NCBI GenBank assembly: GCA_016713525.1
Contig: JADJOZ010000001.1
Location: 744,001 to 808,000 of the forward strand
Reading direction: 5' to 3'
Source of the DNA: Bacteroidota bacterium
GTDB taxonomy: Bacteria > Bacteroidota > Bacteroidia > AKYH767-A > OLB10
DNA length: 64,000 bases
Positions 36,016 through 46,472 of the stretch are shown here, one piece after another. The notes below the pieces were generated by a model. It ran no database searches. It saw only the letters and a program-made list of their open reading frames with translations, and was not told the origin of the DNA. The translations under genes and the position numbers were made by a program. Within the stretch, counting starts at the first letter, position 1, and every line of letters begins with the position of its first letter.

Positions 36016-36717
36016 ATGAAAACAATTAAATCTTTGACCATCGGAGAAATTGCCATAGAACGACCTGAATCAATTGCGTTGTTTGAGAAATACCAAATTG
36101 ATTATTGTTGCGGAGGAAAGCAAACACTGGAAGCTGCGTGTGAGGCAAAAAATATTGCAGTTGAAAAGATTCTGATTGAATTGCAAGATATTGATAGTGA
36201 AGATAATACGACAAAAGACCCTCTTCAGTTACAACCAATTGAACTAATTGAGTACATTCAGGATAATCACCATCAATTTATCCGGACCGCAGGACCGGTA
36301 ATTTTAGAAACTTTCAGCAAAGTGGTAGATCAGCATGCCAGGAAACATCCCTTTTTGACAGAAATGTCAACTTTATTTTATGAACTTCATGTTGACCTGT
36401 TACAGCACATGTTAAAAGAGGAAAAGGTTCTTTTTCCGGCAATCCGCCAATTGATGGGTGCTGCTAAACCGGATGACATGAAAATCCCGGATGGCATGAA
36501 ACTGAACTTCCCGGTTAGTAATATGGAGGTGGAACATGAAAGGGCTGGGCGTCTCATGGATGAACTGAGAAGGATTTCCGGAAATTATGCTTTACCCGAA
36601 GGTAGTTGTATTACATGGCAAAATCTTTACACTCAAATAGATGCATTTGAAAAGGATTTGCACCGTCATGTTCATCTCGAAAATAACGTATTATTTTCTG
36701 CAGCTATTTCTTTATAA
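36016..36717 (+). CDS. ric: Iron-sulphur cluster repair di-iron protein
   Basis: 233 residues from ATG 36016 (the frame from 35935 lacks start features). The N-terminal DUF542 domain has IDYCCGGKQTLEAAC, followed by a hemerythrin-like domain with His ligands in DNHHQFI, QHARKHP, EVEHERAG and LHRHVHLENN. Ric/YtfE/ScdA proteins repair Fe-S clusters after NO or oxidative damage. It is divergent from the nos operon, with about 220 bases between starts, suggesting shared Fnr-type control. Confidence 0.9.
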   Translation: MKTIKSLTIGEIAIERPESIALFEKYQIDYCCGGKQTLEAACEAKNIAVEKILIELQDIDSEDNTTKDPLQLQPIELIEYIQDNHHQFIRTAGPVILETFSKVVDQHARKHPFLTEMSTLFYELHVDLLQHMLKEEKVLFPAIRQLMGAAKPDDMKIPDGMKLNFPVSNMEVEHERAGRLMDELRRISGNYALPEGSCITWQNLYTQIDAFEKDLHRHVHLENNVLFSAAISL

Positions 36718-36771
36718 CAGAAGTATGATTTTTATTTAATTGGCAGATAATCAATTAGTTATGATTGAATT

Positions 36772-36804
36772 GAAATAAAACAGCCCTCGACATCAGAGGG
36801 CTGT
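36772..36804 (-). terminator. Terminator between ric and thx
   Basis: ACAGCCCTC (36780-36788) pairs with GAGGGCTGT (36796-36804). On the minus strand the hairpin is followed by TTTTATTT; it may also slow transcripts from ric. Confidence 0.7.
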
Positions 36805-36808
36805 CAGA

Positions 36809-36916
36809 TTACTTTTTTCCAACAGGTGATTTCTTCTTTTTAGCCGGACGGCGTTTTCCATATGAGCCCCTCCCAAGCTTGCCTTTTTTCGATTTCACGT
36901 CTCCTTTTCCCCTAAT
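36809..36916 (-). CDS. Ribosomal protein Thx (bTHX) without an ATG start
   Basis: A very short leftward gene: residues GKGDVKSKKGKLGRGSYG, then KRRPAKKKKSPVGKK and stop TAA at 36809-36811, the typical pattern of Bacteroidota 30S protein Thx (Gly-Lys-Gly-Asp, then GS.G.RRP and a Lys tail). The family normally begins Met-Gly-Lys-Gly-Asp. Here the codon expected to be ATG (36911-36913) reads AGG, preceded by an in-frame ATT (36914-36916); a GTG lies five codons later at 36896-36898. Either ATT or GTG is used, or AGG is a T-to-G error for ATG. A full promoter and a terminator flank the gene. Confidence 0.75.
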   Translation of the reverse strand: MRGKGDVKSKKGKLGRGSYGKRRPAKKKKSPVGKK

Positions 36917-36942
36917 TATAAGATTGTTTTGTGATACAAAAG

Positions 36943-36973
36943 CAAAAATATTTGTCATTTTTAATATTTCCAA
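36943..36973 (-). promoter_or_regulatory. Promoter of thx
   Basis: On the minus strand TTG (36971-36973), a 20-base spacer and a perfect TATTTTTG (36943-36950), about 30 bases before the coding region. Confidence 0.65.
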
Positions 36974-37021
36974 GCAGCTAAATAGAATTTTTTCCAGTCA
37001 TTTATAATGAAGATATTTAGG

Positions 37022-37029
37022 TATCTTTG
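37022..37029 (+). promoter_or_regulatory. -7 element of the 37058 gene
   Basis: Perfect TATCTTTG, 28 bases before the ATG; no clear -33 element. Confidence 0.4.
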
Positions 37030-37057
37030 AAATCGAAACAACCTGAAACACCCTACC

Positions 37058-40000
37058 ATGAAGCGGATTATACTTGCTTTATTTTTGAATGCCCTTCTGG
37101 CAATTTTGTCCCCCATAAAAATTTACGCAACACATCTCATGGGTGGCAGCATGACTTATGAATACATGGGAATGGTGGGCACCGACCAAAGTTATTTGGT
37201 TACCTTGAAAATTTACAGGTACTGTGATGCTTCTGCAGGAGGAACAGCTCCATTGGATGCTTCTATGTTTTTAGGAATTTACAATCAGGATGTTTTAAAT
37301 CCGAATGCGGATAAAAATTGGTTCAGAACAGAAAATCTTCCTTTGGTAAGCAGTAGTTTTGTAACACCTCCTAGTATTGGATCTAATTGCTCATTCACTA
37401 CTACAGTTTGTGTTGAAGAAGGAATTTTTGAAGCCATTATTCTAGTTCCACCGGATCCGGGAGGATATCACCTTATTGTTGAAAGATGTTGTCGCAATGG
37501 AAATATTGTGAATCTGTCAACACCTGGAAGTATCGGACAAGCTTATTATTGTTTCATTCCACCGGCACCTATTATTAATTCTTCACCACAGTTCAGCGAT
37601 ATCCCCGTTCCATTTATTTGTGCAGGTGATTTAGCATCTATCATCAACAATGCCACTGATCCCGATGGTGACAGTCTGGTATATTCTTTTGAAGTTCCTT
37701 ATGGTGGCTATTCATCTTCAGGAATTGCAATTCCTGATCCGCAATTCGATAATAACCCATATGCATTTCCAATTCCTCCGGTAATGTACAATCCCGGTTA
37801 CTCAGTTGGCATTCCTTTCGGCGCCGGTGGTACTTCCACAATCGATTCCCAAACCGGATTAACCAATTACAGTATCCCCAATCAGGGTTTCTTTGTAGTG
37901 GCAATTGAAATTAAAGAATATCGTAATGGTGTTTTAGTGGCTATGATTCGAAGGGATTTACAGCTGATTGCTATTGTTTGTCCGCCAAATGGTGTCCCTA
38001 CCTTATCGAATGCTAATGGAAGCGGTCAGGCTAGTTATACGATTACCGAAGGTCAAACAATTTGTTTCCCTGTAACATTCACCGATCCTAACGGTGACAG
38101 TCTGTATTTAACATCATCAGGTAACATTTTTAATTCTACTTTATTTAATCCGGCAGCATCACTTGCCAATGCAGCAGGGGCTGGAATTGTATCATCTCAA
38201 TTTTGCTGGAGCACCGAATGTGGTATGGCAAGATCAACCCCATATCAGTTTGTCGCCAGCGTTACCGATAATGGTTGTCCGCCAAAAATTACCAATCAAA
38301 TTTATTCCATCAAAGTAAATCCCGGTCCGGCAAATCCGGTTCCTTCCATTTCTATTCTTGCCAATCCATCCGGACCGGTTTGCATTGGTACCTTAGTAAC
38401 TTTTACTGCGCTTCCAACTTTCGGTGGTACCAACCCTTCTTTCCAATGGCAATTGAATGGTGTGAATGTGGGAACTAATTCATCGACATGGTCATCTTCG
38501 ACTCTGAACAATGGTGATATTATCACAGTATCAATGGTTTCCAATTCCATTTGTGTTACTGCTTTCAATGCGGCTTCTCCACCTTATGTAATGGTTGTAA
38601 ATCCTTTTGCTGCACCTTCCGTTTCTATTGCGCAGGCTCCTTTGGGAGTCGTTTGTGAAGGAGACAATCTCATCTTCACCGCTACTCCGGTGAATCCCGG
38701 TGCTACACCTGTATATCAATGGACAGTAAATGGTACCAATACTGGTGCTAATAGTCCTACTTTCAGTTCCTCAACACTCACAATTGGAAGTCAGGTTGCC
38801 GTTTCATTAACAGCAAATGCTGGTTGTCCTGCCGCTGCTTCCAATATTCTTAATCCGGTTATTGACCCCATTCTTACTCCATCAGTCACCATAACCAGCG
38901 ATAATGTGGGTGCTATTTGTCCGGGTGAACAAGTCATTTTCAGGGCATTCCCAACCTATGGTGGAACAGCTCCTGCTTACCAATGGCAGGTAAATGGGAT
39001 CAATGTGGGAACCAATTCGAATATTTTCACAACTACCACACTCACCAATGGTGATATTGTTAAGGTAATTCTTACTTCAAGCGAAACATGTGTTACTGCA
39101 GCTACAGCCACATCCAATACTATTGCCATCTCAGTTACAGCACCAACTTTTCCTGTTGTAACAATCACTGCCAATCCTGCCGGTCCGGTTTGTGATGGCG
39201 ATAATATTATATTTACTGCAACACCTGTAAATGGTGGCGGAACACCAACATTTCTATGGAAAATAAATGGCATTAATACAGGCACAGGTGGTTTAACTTA
39301 TGCTTCTGATGTCCTGAATAATGGTGATCAGATTTCAGTGGTGATGACATCCAGTCTGACTTGCCTGGTTACAGCAAAAGATACCAGCAACATCATCACT
39401 GTTACTATAATTCCAGTAGTACCTGTTTCTGCAACAATTACCATTTCTCCCTCAGCTTCATTCTGTGATGGAACCAATGTTACCTTTACAGCAAGTGCTG
39501 TAAACGGAGGCACAAACCCTGCTTACCAATGGCAGGTAAATGGAGTGAACAGTGGCACAAACAGTACTGCCTTCAGCACTTCAACTTTAGCATCAGGTGA
39601 TGTGATACGGGTAAATGTATCTTCGAATGGTACGTGCGTTTCACCGGTGAATGCAACATCTAATCCGATTACCGTAACTGTACTGCCTTTAGTGACACCG
39701 GCCGTTAGTATTGTTGCTAATCCTTCAGGTCCGATATGTGCAGGTACCATTGTCCAGTTTACAGCATCGCCTTCTTTTCAGGGTCCTTCACCAACTTATG
39801 AGTGGTTGGTTAATGGTGTTGTAACAGGAAATAATGCTGCGGTGTTTACTTCGTCAAATTTAGCAGATAATGATATTGTAAGAGTTCGTTTAACTTCTTC
39901 GAATGGTTGTGCAGTACCTGCAACTGTTAATTCAAATGCAATAGTAATGCAGGTTGATCCCATATTAGTTCCTGATGCTAACATTTCGGTTTTACCTGCA

Positions 40001-42076
40001 GGTCCTGTATGTGACGGAACATCCTTAACATTCAATGCTACTACTGTGAATCCCGGAAACGCTCCGGTTTATCAATGGCTGGTGAATGGGGTTCCAACAG
40101 GTGCAAGTGCTTCATCAATTTCGCTTTCAACACTTTCAGATGGTGATACTATAAATGTAAGATTAGTCAGCAATGCTTTGTGTGGCTCTCCCACAGTTGC
40201 GATATCGAATACCATTGAGATTGACATGTTACCATATCTGGATCCGGGAATTACAATCAGCATGCAACCAGCATCACCGGTTTGTGATGGCGATACCATT
40301 GTGTTTTCAGCTAATGGTATAAATGGCGGAACCAATCCGGTGTATACCTGGTTTCTGAATGGCAATGTTGTTAGTGGAAATAATTCCAGATACTTATGCA
40401 GCTCAGTTTGCTGATGGTGATCTTCTGCAAGCTGTTTTAACATCAATTATCAATGTCGTAATTTCAATACAGATACTTCTAATACGCTGACCGCACAGGT
40501 TATTCCAAATGTTACTCCAACTGTAAGTATTTCGGTTAATCCTCAGGGTGCCGTTTGTCCGGGTGATTTATTAACGTTTACAGCAAACACCACCAATGAA
40601 GGAGGAGCACCTGTTTATGAATGGACATTGAATGGAAATCCCATTGGTTCCAATAATGCGGTTTATGTATCTTCATCATTGGTGAACGGTGATCAGATCA
40701 GATTAAAACTTACTTCCTCTATAGTATGTGTTACAGCAACCAGTGCATTTTCAAACATAATAACGGTTCAGGTTTCACAAAATATTACTCCGGATGTCAC
40801 CATTTCTGTTGTACCTAACGGTTTTGTTTGTGATGGCGATACACTTTCGTTTGCTGCAACTTACACAGGAGCAGGAACATCTCCGGTATTTGATTGGCGT
40901 GTGAATGGAGTGTCATCAGCAATTACTCCGGTATTCACCACCACTCAGCTTAACAACGGTGATCAAATTGATCTTATAATCGGTTCTTCTGCATTTTGTG
41001 CATTACCGGTTACAGATACATCCAATGTAATTATTGTTCAAATTGATCCTCTGCTTACGCCTGTTGTTTCAATAACAGCGAATCCACCCGGAGTTTTCTG
41101 TGATGGAACTGAAATTACTTACAGTGCATCCGGTATTTTAGGTGGTTTGAATCCATCCTATCAATGGTTGTTAAACAATGTTTCGGTAGGAAGCAACAGC
41201 GATACACTTATTTCAGATTCCTTTCTTAATGGCGATACCCTGACACTCATTTATCCATCCACAGAAAGATGTTTAGCTGTCAACCCGGTTCAATCTAATC
41301 TGATTATCATTGAACGTTATCCGGATTTAGTGCCCGAAATTACCGGTCCGGATGAAGTTTGTTTTGGACAGGAAATTACCTTTTCAGTGAGTGGTACCGG
41401 TGGAAATGGTGGTCCTTATCATTACCAGTGGAATAATGGTCTGGGTACTGCAACCGGTTACACTTTTGTTCCAATACAAACAGAAACTTATATTGTTGCC
41501 ATGAATGATTCATGCTCCGCAAAACGGTACGACTCAATAACAGTAATTGTAAATCCACTACCGGAACCTGCATTCACCATATCTCCAACACAAGCAACCA
41601 TTTTGAATCCGTTTTTTGATTTTGTGGATGCCTCCCTTAATACCGTTACCTGGTATTGGACTTTTGGTGATAATACTTCTTCTACGCTTCAATTCCCTTC
41701 TCATACTTACCTCGTCCCCGGAACTTTCCCGGTTAAATTGACAGCTGTGAGCATGGAAGGATGCATAGACAGTACGTTTGGAGAAGTATTTGTAGAGAAT
41801 GTGGTTACATTCTATATTCCGAATTCGTTTACTCCAAATGGTGACGGTATCAACGATAATTTTGGTGTCACAGGATATTCTGTTGAAGGGTATGACCTTT
41901 CTATTTGGGGAAGGTGGGGACAACCAATTTTTATTTCTGAAGGACCTTATGACCAATGGGATGGTTTAGATGAAAATGGAAAACCACTTCCCGAAGGCGT
42001 TTACGTTTACCAATTGAAGGTTACCAATGATCCTGATAAAAAAGTCAGGACAGGAACAGTGACATTAATTCGTTAA
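37058..42076 (+). CDS. Giant surface protein with Ig-like repeats and T9SS type B C-terminal domain, two frameshifts
   Basis: About 1,670 residues if repaired. The signal peptide (1-24, ending YAT) is followed by an N-terminal module (THLMGGSMTYEYMG ... DPDGDSLVYSFEVPYG) shared with the 54590 protein. At least eleven tandem repeats of about 90 residues follow (start NPxGPVCxG, then FTA..., YQW.VNG, GD, SN.I.V), then a PKD-type domain (WYWTFGDNTSS) and a gliding-motility-associated C-terminal domain (FTPNGDGINDNF ... GVYVYQLKV). The frame breaks near 40395, where SRYLCSSVC stops at 40412-40414. The other frame (DTYAAQFADGDLLQ) continues until a second break near 40445. Such proteins are exported by the T9SS and act as surface adhesins or motility filaments. 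Confidence 0.9.
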
Positions 42077-42080
42077 ACTT

Positions 42081-43363
42081 TTATTTGCCTGCTATAGGCA
42101 ATTTGGGTTGCAAAGAAAGTATGCTTCGGATGCCTTTTCCATGGTAATTTAATGGCAAGGCATTTACTGGAATAATTTTTTTGCCGGGATAAAATTGTGC
42201 AATCAGATCCATAACAATTCCATCTTTATTTTTTTCCGAATCTGTTAATCCTGCTCTGTAATATTGAGGAACAAAAACTTTATTATTGCACACGAGAAAG
42301 TTTATATAAGAAACCTGTGGTGCATGGTATACAATATCTCCTGCCTCGAACATACTGTATTGAATGCTGTCTTCTTTGGATGTGGTAACAGTATCTGATA
42401 TCAGATGAAAGCGCATGACAGGTGTAGGAAGTTCAAATAATTGGTAGGGACTGTCAAATCCGTCAATGGCATTTTTTAGATTTACAAGATTTTCATTTAG
42501 TATGTAGAAGTCCCCTGATGAAATGGGATCAAATTTGCGTTCAGTACTATCAATTGTGGAAAATAAAATAGTTGAATCGTTCGCAAATCGTACAAAACTC
42601 TCAATATGACCGTTATTTCCTGAGGCAAATATATTGGCATTTCTGGGACCGGTAGTAATTTTATCAATAACAGGAGCTGCGGCAAGCCAGATTATTTTGT
42701 TGATGCCTGATAGTTTTTTCAATTCAGCCGTGATTGCCATCAGATCCATGGAAGGATTGCGCTGAAGAATAGATTCCATAAAACAGATAGCAACTCCTTT
42801 TTTGTTAATGTCAATCATACCTTGTTCCAAAACCAGTTCAGTAGGAACATAGGAGAAACCTGTTTTCTTCGAAATAAATTTTTGCAGTTCTGTTTTTCCT
42901 GCACCTGTGATTTCCGGTTTCAATGAATCTGACATTGTTCCAAAATTAGTCCACTTAAAATCTATCAACTGTAATTTTCCATTTTTACCCTCTGAAAAAA
43001 TGGTCCTGTATCCCTGCTAAATCCTTTTGCATTTTCATTTACCAATAAAGTTAATGGTGTGCTATCGATACTGTCATTTTGCATTTTCAGGAGGAAAAAG
43101 TCACGGGAGCGTTCACTGTCGAAAAGTACCGTAATTCTTACTTCACTCATTAACTCCTTTAATACTTTCAGATAAATACTATGTAATGAGGAATCACCGG
43201 GCCAGATCATCCAGGCATGCTCTTGTGCTATCCATTCAGGATACATAATACCGGAATAGTTTTCAGTTTTTCCCTGACCAAAAATTTTACCATATGGAAT
43301 TACTGTGATTACAAAAATCAGTAGAACGAGTTTACAGATTGTGTTTCCGGTAAAAGTTTTCAT
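42081..43363 (-). CDS. Secreted agmatine-deiminase-like protein lacking the catalytic Cys, frameshifted
   Basis: The N-terminal part (43363 leftward, signal peptide 1-30) has the family motifs GIMYPEWIAQEHAWMIWPGD and FSRDTGPFF. It stops at 42965-42967 because one A is missing from the AAAA run (RVKMENYS instead of RVKNGKLQLIDFKW). The rest continues VIDFKWTNFG with a GHIESFVRF segment matching the conserved GHID...RF. At the position of the catalytic IHC in agmatine deiminases the sequence reads GKGIRSILSLQP, so His-Cys is replaced by Arg-Ser. It probably binds guanidino ligands without deiminating, or has another activity. It lies tail to tail with the giant surface gene, 4 bases between the two stops. 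Confidence 0.7.
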
Positions 43364-43374
43364 TTTTTTATAGA

Positions 43375-44417
43375 TTAATTTTTTGGCTTTTTGGGTTTGT
43401 GAGAATATAAGTTATGTGAAATTCTAATAAATGGTTTTTCAATAATCAAATAAAAGACATAAGCAAAAGCTATTGCAATAAGTGTGTAAATAATAAGCAA
43501 TATCACTTTTAAAGGATCTGATACATCGTAGCCGGTAATGTTTCGCAACAAGTACTCAGCAACAACGCCGGAAAAGTGGTGTGTAATGTACAAACTGAAT
43601 GAAATTGTTCCAAGAAAATCGGTGATACTATTTTTGAATCTAACGAATGCAATTGCAAGCAGAGCTATCAGTGAACCGGCTGCACCATAAACACCTTGTT
43701 GCAGGTAACATAACAGAATGCCTGTCAACATCGCATATACAAAATAGTTTCTTTCAATTAGTTTCATCTTATACAGAAAAAGTAATAAACCTAATATGAA
43801 GAAGGAGTTATCGCGGAAAAATAGCACCGTATCATTGTGAATGAGGTATGTCATGCTTAATAACCCCAGAATGGTGGACAATACCAGTGGTTTTGATGCA
43901 TTTTAATGATCAACGGTAAAAACAAGGCAATGAATAAGTAAAATTGGAATTCAATTTCCAGAGTCCAGTACACTTCAATATACATTCCGGTTCCAAACAA
44001 TGTATATGAAAAAAATAAATTTGCCAGTATAGTACCAATTGCTGCACCCGGCCAGGTCATCCCTTCAATGGGCTTTCCGTTCATCATGAGAGCCCCATAA
44101 TATATCACAGCCATCAGAATTATTGCCAGGTAAGCTGGTGGACCTATGCGAGCCATTCTCTTTGCCATAAATTTGCCCGCATCTTTTAATGTATATCCTG
44201 AACTATACATAGAGTATGGAATAATGAAGGCGGAAATAATGAAGAACATAGGAATCCCCAACTTTGCCCATTCAAAATAGGCACCAATGGGATTAGGCTT
44301 AATAGTTGGCAATGTGGAATTTGCAAAATGGTACATTACAACGCCCAAAGACGCAACTCCCCTGAGGGATTCAATTACTTCAATGTAGACTCTTTGTATC
44401 GGTTTTGTTGGTTCCAT
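43375..44417 (-). CDS. Acyltransferase-3 family membrane protein, frameshifted
   Basis: The N-terminal 186 codons show the acyltransferase-3 opening IESLRGVASLGVVMYHF and a series of helices, stopping at 43857-43859 after HWYCPPFWGY. The continuation VLSTILGLLSMTYLIHN in the other frame runs to 43375 with further helices and SLYITHHFSGVVAEYL, the typical C-terminal helix motif. The repaired protein is about 347 residues. Members transfer acyl groups to sugars of surface polysaccharides. It is a close paralogue of the 44620 gene, in tandem on the same strand. Confidence 0.8.
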
Positions 44418-44619
44418 ATGTTATTGGCCGGGTTAAATATACCACTAAGTTTAATTTTATGCCAACCTGAAAATAAGAAAAGGCAATTTTGGACTAAAGA
44501 ATTTCCAACATTATTTGGTTTAAAGTACTGGTTTATGAATATTATCGAATGGAAAGGAGCTCCAAAATCTTTGCAAAATGATCTCCGGATTGCAATATTT
44601 TGCTTTGTGGAACCTTTAT
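44418..44619. other. Gap between the two acyltransferase genes
   Basis: About 200 bases with no feature recognised; small frames here overlap neighbouring genes and are not credible. Confidence 0.4.
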
Positions 44620-45651
44620 TTACTTCTTTATTTTGCTACTGATAATCTGGGAAAATCTGATAAAGGGTTTTTCAACTGCCAGATAAAACAGCCAGGCAAA
44701 AACTATTGCAAAACCTGCATACACAAAAACCATAACAGTACGCAAAGGTTCCGCTGGCGACATGCCGGTGAGATTTCTCAATATATATTCAGCTGTAATG
44801 CCTGTGGCGTGATGCGTAATATACAAACTGTAAGAAATAGTTCCCAGAAACGTGGTAACCGGATTTTGAAAGGCGATGTAGGAGATTGCAAACCATGCAA
44901 TGAGTGCTGCAATGGTGTTTTCGAACCCCTGTTGCCAATAGCAAATAATTGCCATTACAATAGAAAAAATCAGGAAATAGGCACTGGTTATGTGTTTTGT
45001 TTTAAAGAGGAAAAGTAAAATTCCCATTAGGAAGAAGATATTATCTCTGAAGAACAAAACTTCATTATTATGAACAAACCAGGTAGCATTTAAGGCAAGA
45101 AATACTGCTGCCAAATAAAGCATATTTGAAGACGATGTAATGATAAATGGCAATAAAAATGCAATTATTACATAATACTGAAATTCAATTTCCAGTGTCC
45201 AATAAACTTCATTATACAATCCTGCATTTAAAAATGAATACGAGTAAGTAAGGTTTGCCAGAATTGTTTTCCAATCTGTTCCCGGCCACGGCATCCCTTC
45301 AATGGGTCTGCCATTCATTGCAATGGCTCCATAGTAAATTATAAACAGAAAAATCAAAGCAATCCAACTGGGAGGGCCGATGCGAGCTAAACGTTTGATA
45401 ATAAAATTCCATGCTCCAGAAATCTTGTATCCGGAAGCATACATGGAATATGGAATGATAAAACCTGATATAACAAAAAATACCTGCACTCCTAATTTGC
45501 CGAATGAGAAGAAATCAGTTACAGAATTTGGCTTTATTGTTGGTAATGCTGATCCTGAGAAATGAAACAACACAACCGATAAAGCAGCGATTCCACGCAG
45601 TAAATCTAAAATCTTGAAGTGTTGCTTTGGAATACTTGAGGTAACCGACAT
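44620..45651 (-). CDS. Acyltransferase-3 family membrane protein
   Basis: 343 residues, intact. The opening LDLLRGIAALSVVLFHFSGS contains the catalytic-type Arg and His of the family, about ten helices follow, and SLYITHHATGITAEYILRNL is near the C-terminus. It shares most motifs with the broken gene at 43375-44417 and probably arose with it by duplication. It likely O-acylates a surface glycan or exopolysaccharide. Confidence 0.88.
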   Translation of the reverse strand: MSVTSSIPKQHFKILDLLRGIAALSVVLFHFSGSALPTIKPNSVTDFFSFGKLGVQVFFVISGFIIPYSMYASGYKISGAWNFIIKRLARIGPPSWIALIFLFIIYYGAIAMNGRPIEGMPWPGTDWKTILANLTYSYSFLNAGLYNEVYWTLEIEFQYYVIIAFLLPFIITSSSNMLYLAAVFLALNATWFVHNNEVLFFRDNIFFLMGILLFLFKTKHITSAYFLIFSIVMAIICYWQQGFENTIAALIAWFAISYIAFQNPVTTFLGTISYSLYITHHATGITAEYILRNLTGMSPAEPLRTVMVFVYAGFAIVFAWLFYLAVEKPFIRFSQIISSKIKK

Positions 45652-45873
45652 AAACAGCAGAATGCTTAATCTGGCGTAAATGTAGGTAGTTTGGATGCCT
45701 TTCTCAAAATAGAATCAAAGAAGCTTGATTAAAAAGCATTGAAACGTTCCAGGTAGTTTCTGCGTTAAATAAATTTGATTCACACCACTGCTGACTTATA
45801 TAGCAATATTAACTGATATTCAATGAATTGTGTCGTTGAATAAACTAAAATGAATTTAATTTTTAATTATTAC

Positions 45874-45881
45874 TAATTTTG
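45874..45881 (+). promoter_or_regulatory. -7 element of the first YceI gene
   Basis: Perfect TAATTTTG. A possible TTG start codon at 45879 lies inside it, which argues for the ATG at 45903. Confidence 0.45.
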
Positions 45882-45902
45882 AAAAGTATCTCAAAGCTAT
45901 TT

Positions 45903-46469
45903 ATGATCAGGATTCTTTTTATGCTCTTGTGGCTACCATTGCTTTCAGGGTTTAATAAATCTCTTACCTCCGGACCTGTGGTTTTCAAAACTACTAAAGG
46001 AAGTGTTTCATTGGTTTCTGATGCACCACTGGAAGTGATTAAAGCCGATTCCAAAGAACTTCGGGGAGTAATTGACACATCAAATCACACTTTTGCTTTC
46101 ACAGTAGCCATTGTCAGTTTCAAAGGATTTAACAGTCCGTTACAACGAGAGCATTTTCAGGAGAATTACATGGAATCGCATTTATACCCTGTTGCAACTT
46201 TTACCGGAAAGATTATTGAATCGGTAAGTTTTTCGAAGAACGGGATTTATGAAGTCAGAGCAAAAGGCGTTTTAAGTGTACATGGTGTTAAACAGGAGCG
46301 AATTATAAAAGGTAAAGTTGAGGTTACGTCAACAGGGATAGTGTTGAATTCTGAATTTAAGGTTGTTCTCGAAGATCATGAAATAAAAATTCCAAGGATT
46401 GTACATCAGAAAATTGCGCCTGAAATTTCAATTATTATTGAAGCTTTATTGCTTCCGGAAACCCGATAA
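45903..46469 (+). CDS. YceI-family periplasmic protein
   Basis: 188 residues from ATG 45903. A signal peptide (about 1-19) is followed by the YceI lipocalin-like barrel: VVFKTTKGSVSLVSDAPLEV, FTVAIVSFKGFNSPLQREHF, ESHLYPVATFTG, VHGVKQERIIKG. YceI proteins bind isoprenoid or amphipathic lipids in the periplasm. It is 3 bases before the sensor kinase gene and heads the envelope cluster; a second YceI lies at 51925. Confidence 0.85.
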   Translation: MIRILFMLLWLPLLSGFNKSLTSGPVVFKTTKGSVSLVSDAPLEVIKADSKELRGVIDTSNHTFAFTVAIVSFKGFNSPLQREHFQENYMESHLYPVATFTGKIIESVSFSKNGIYEVRAKGVLSVHGVKQERIIKGKVEVTSTGIVLNSEFKVVLEDHEIKIPRIVHQKIAPEISIIIEALLLPETR

Positions 46470-46472
46470 GCA

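Noticed and set aside
37644..40446. Leftward frames of 75-125 codons inside the giant surface genes
   Set aside because: They are antisense shadows created by the repeat codon pattern and repeat the same motifs as the sense frame.
44578..45018. Rightward 146-codon frame antisense to an acyltransferase gene
   Set aside because: It overlaps the well-supported leftward gene, and its Cys/Lys-rich sequence has no family resemblance.
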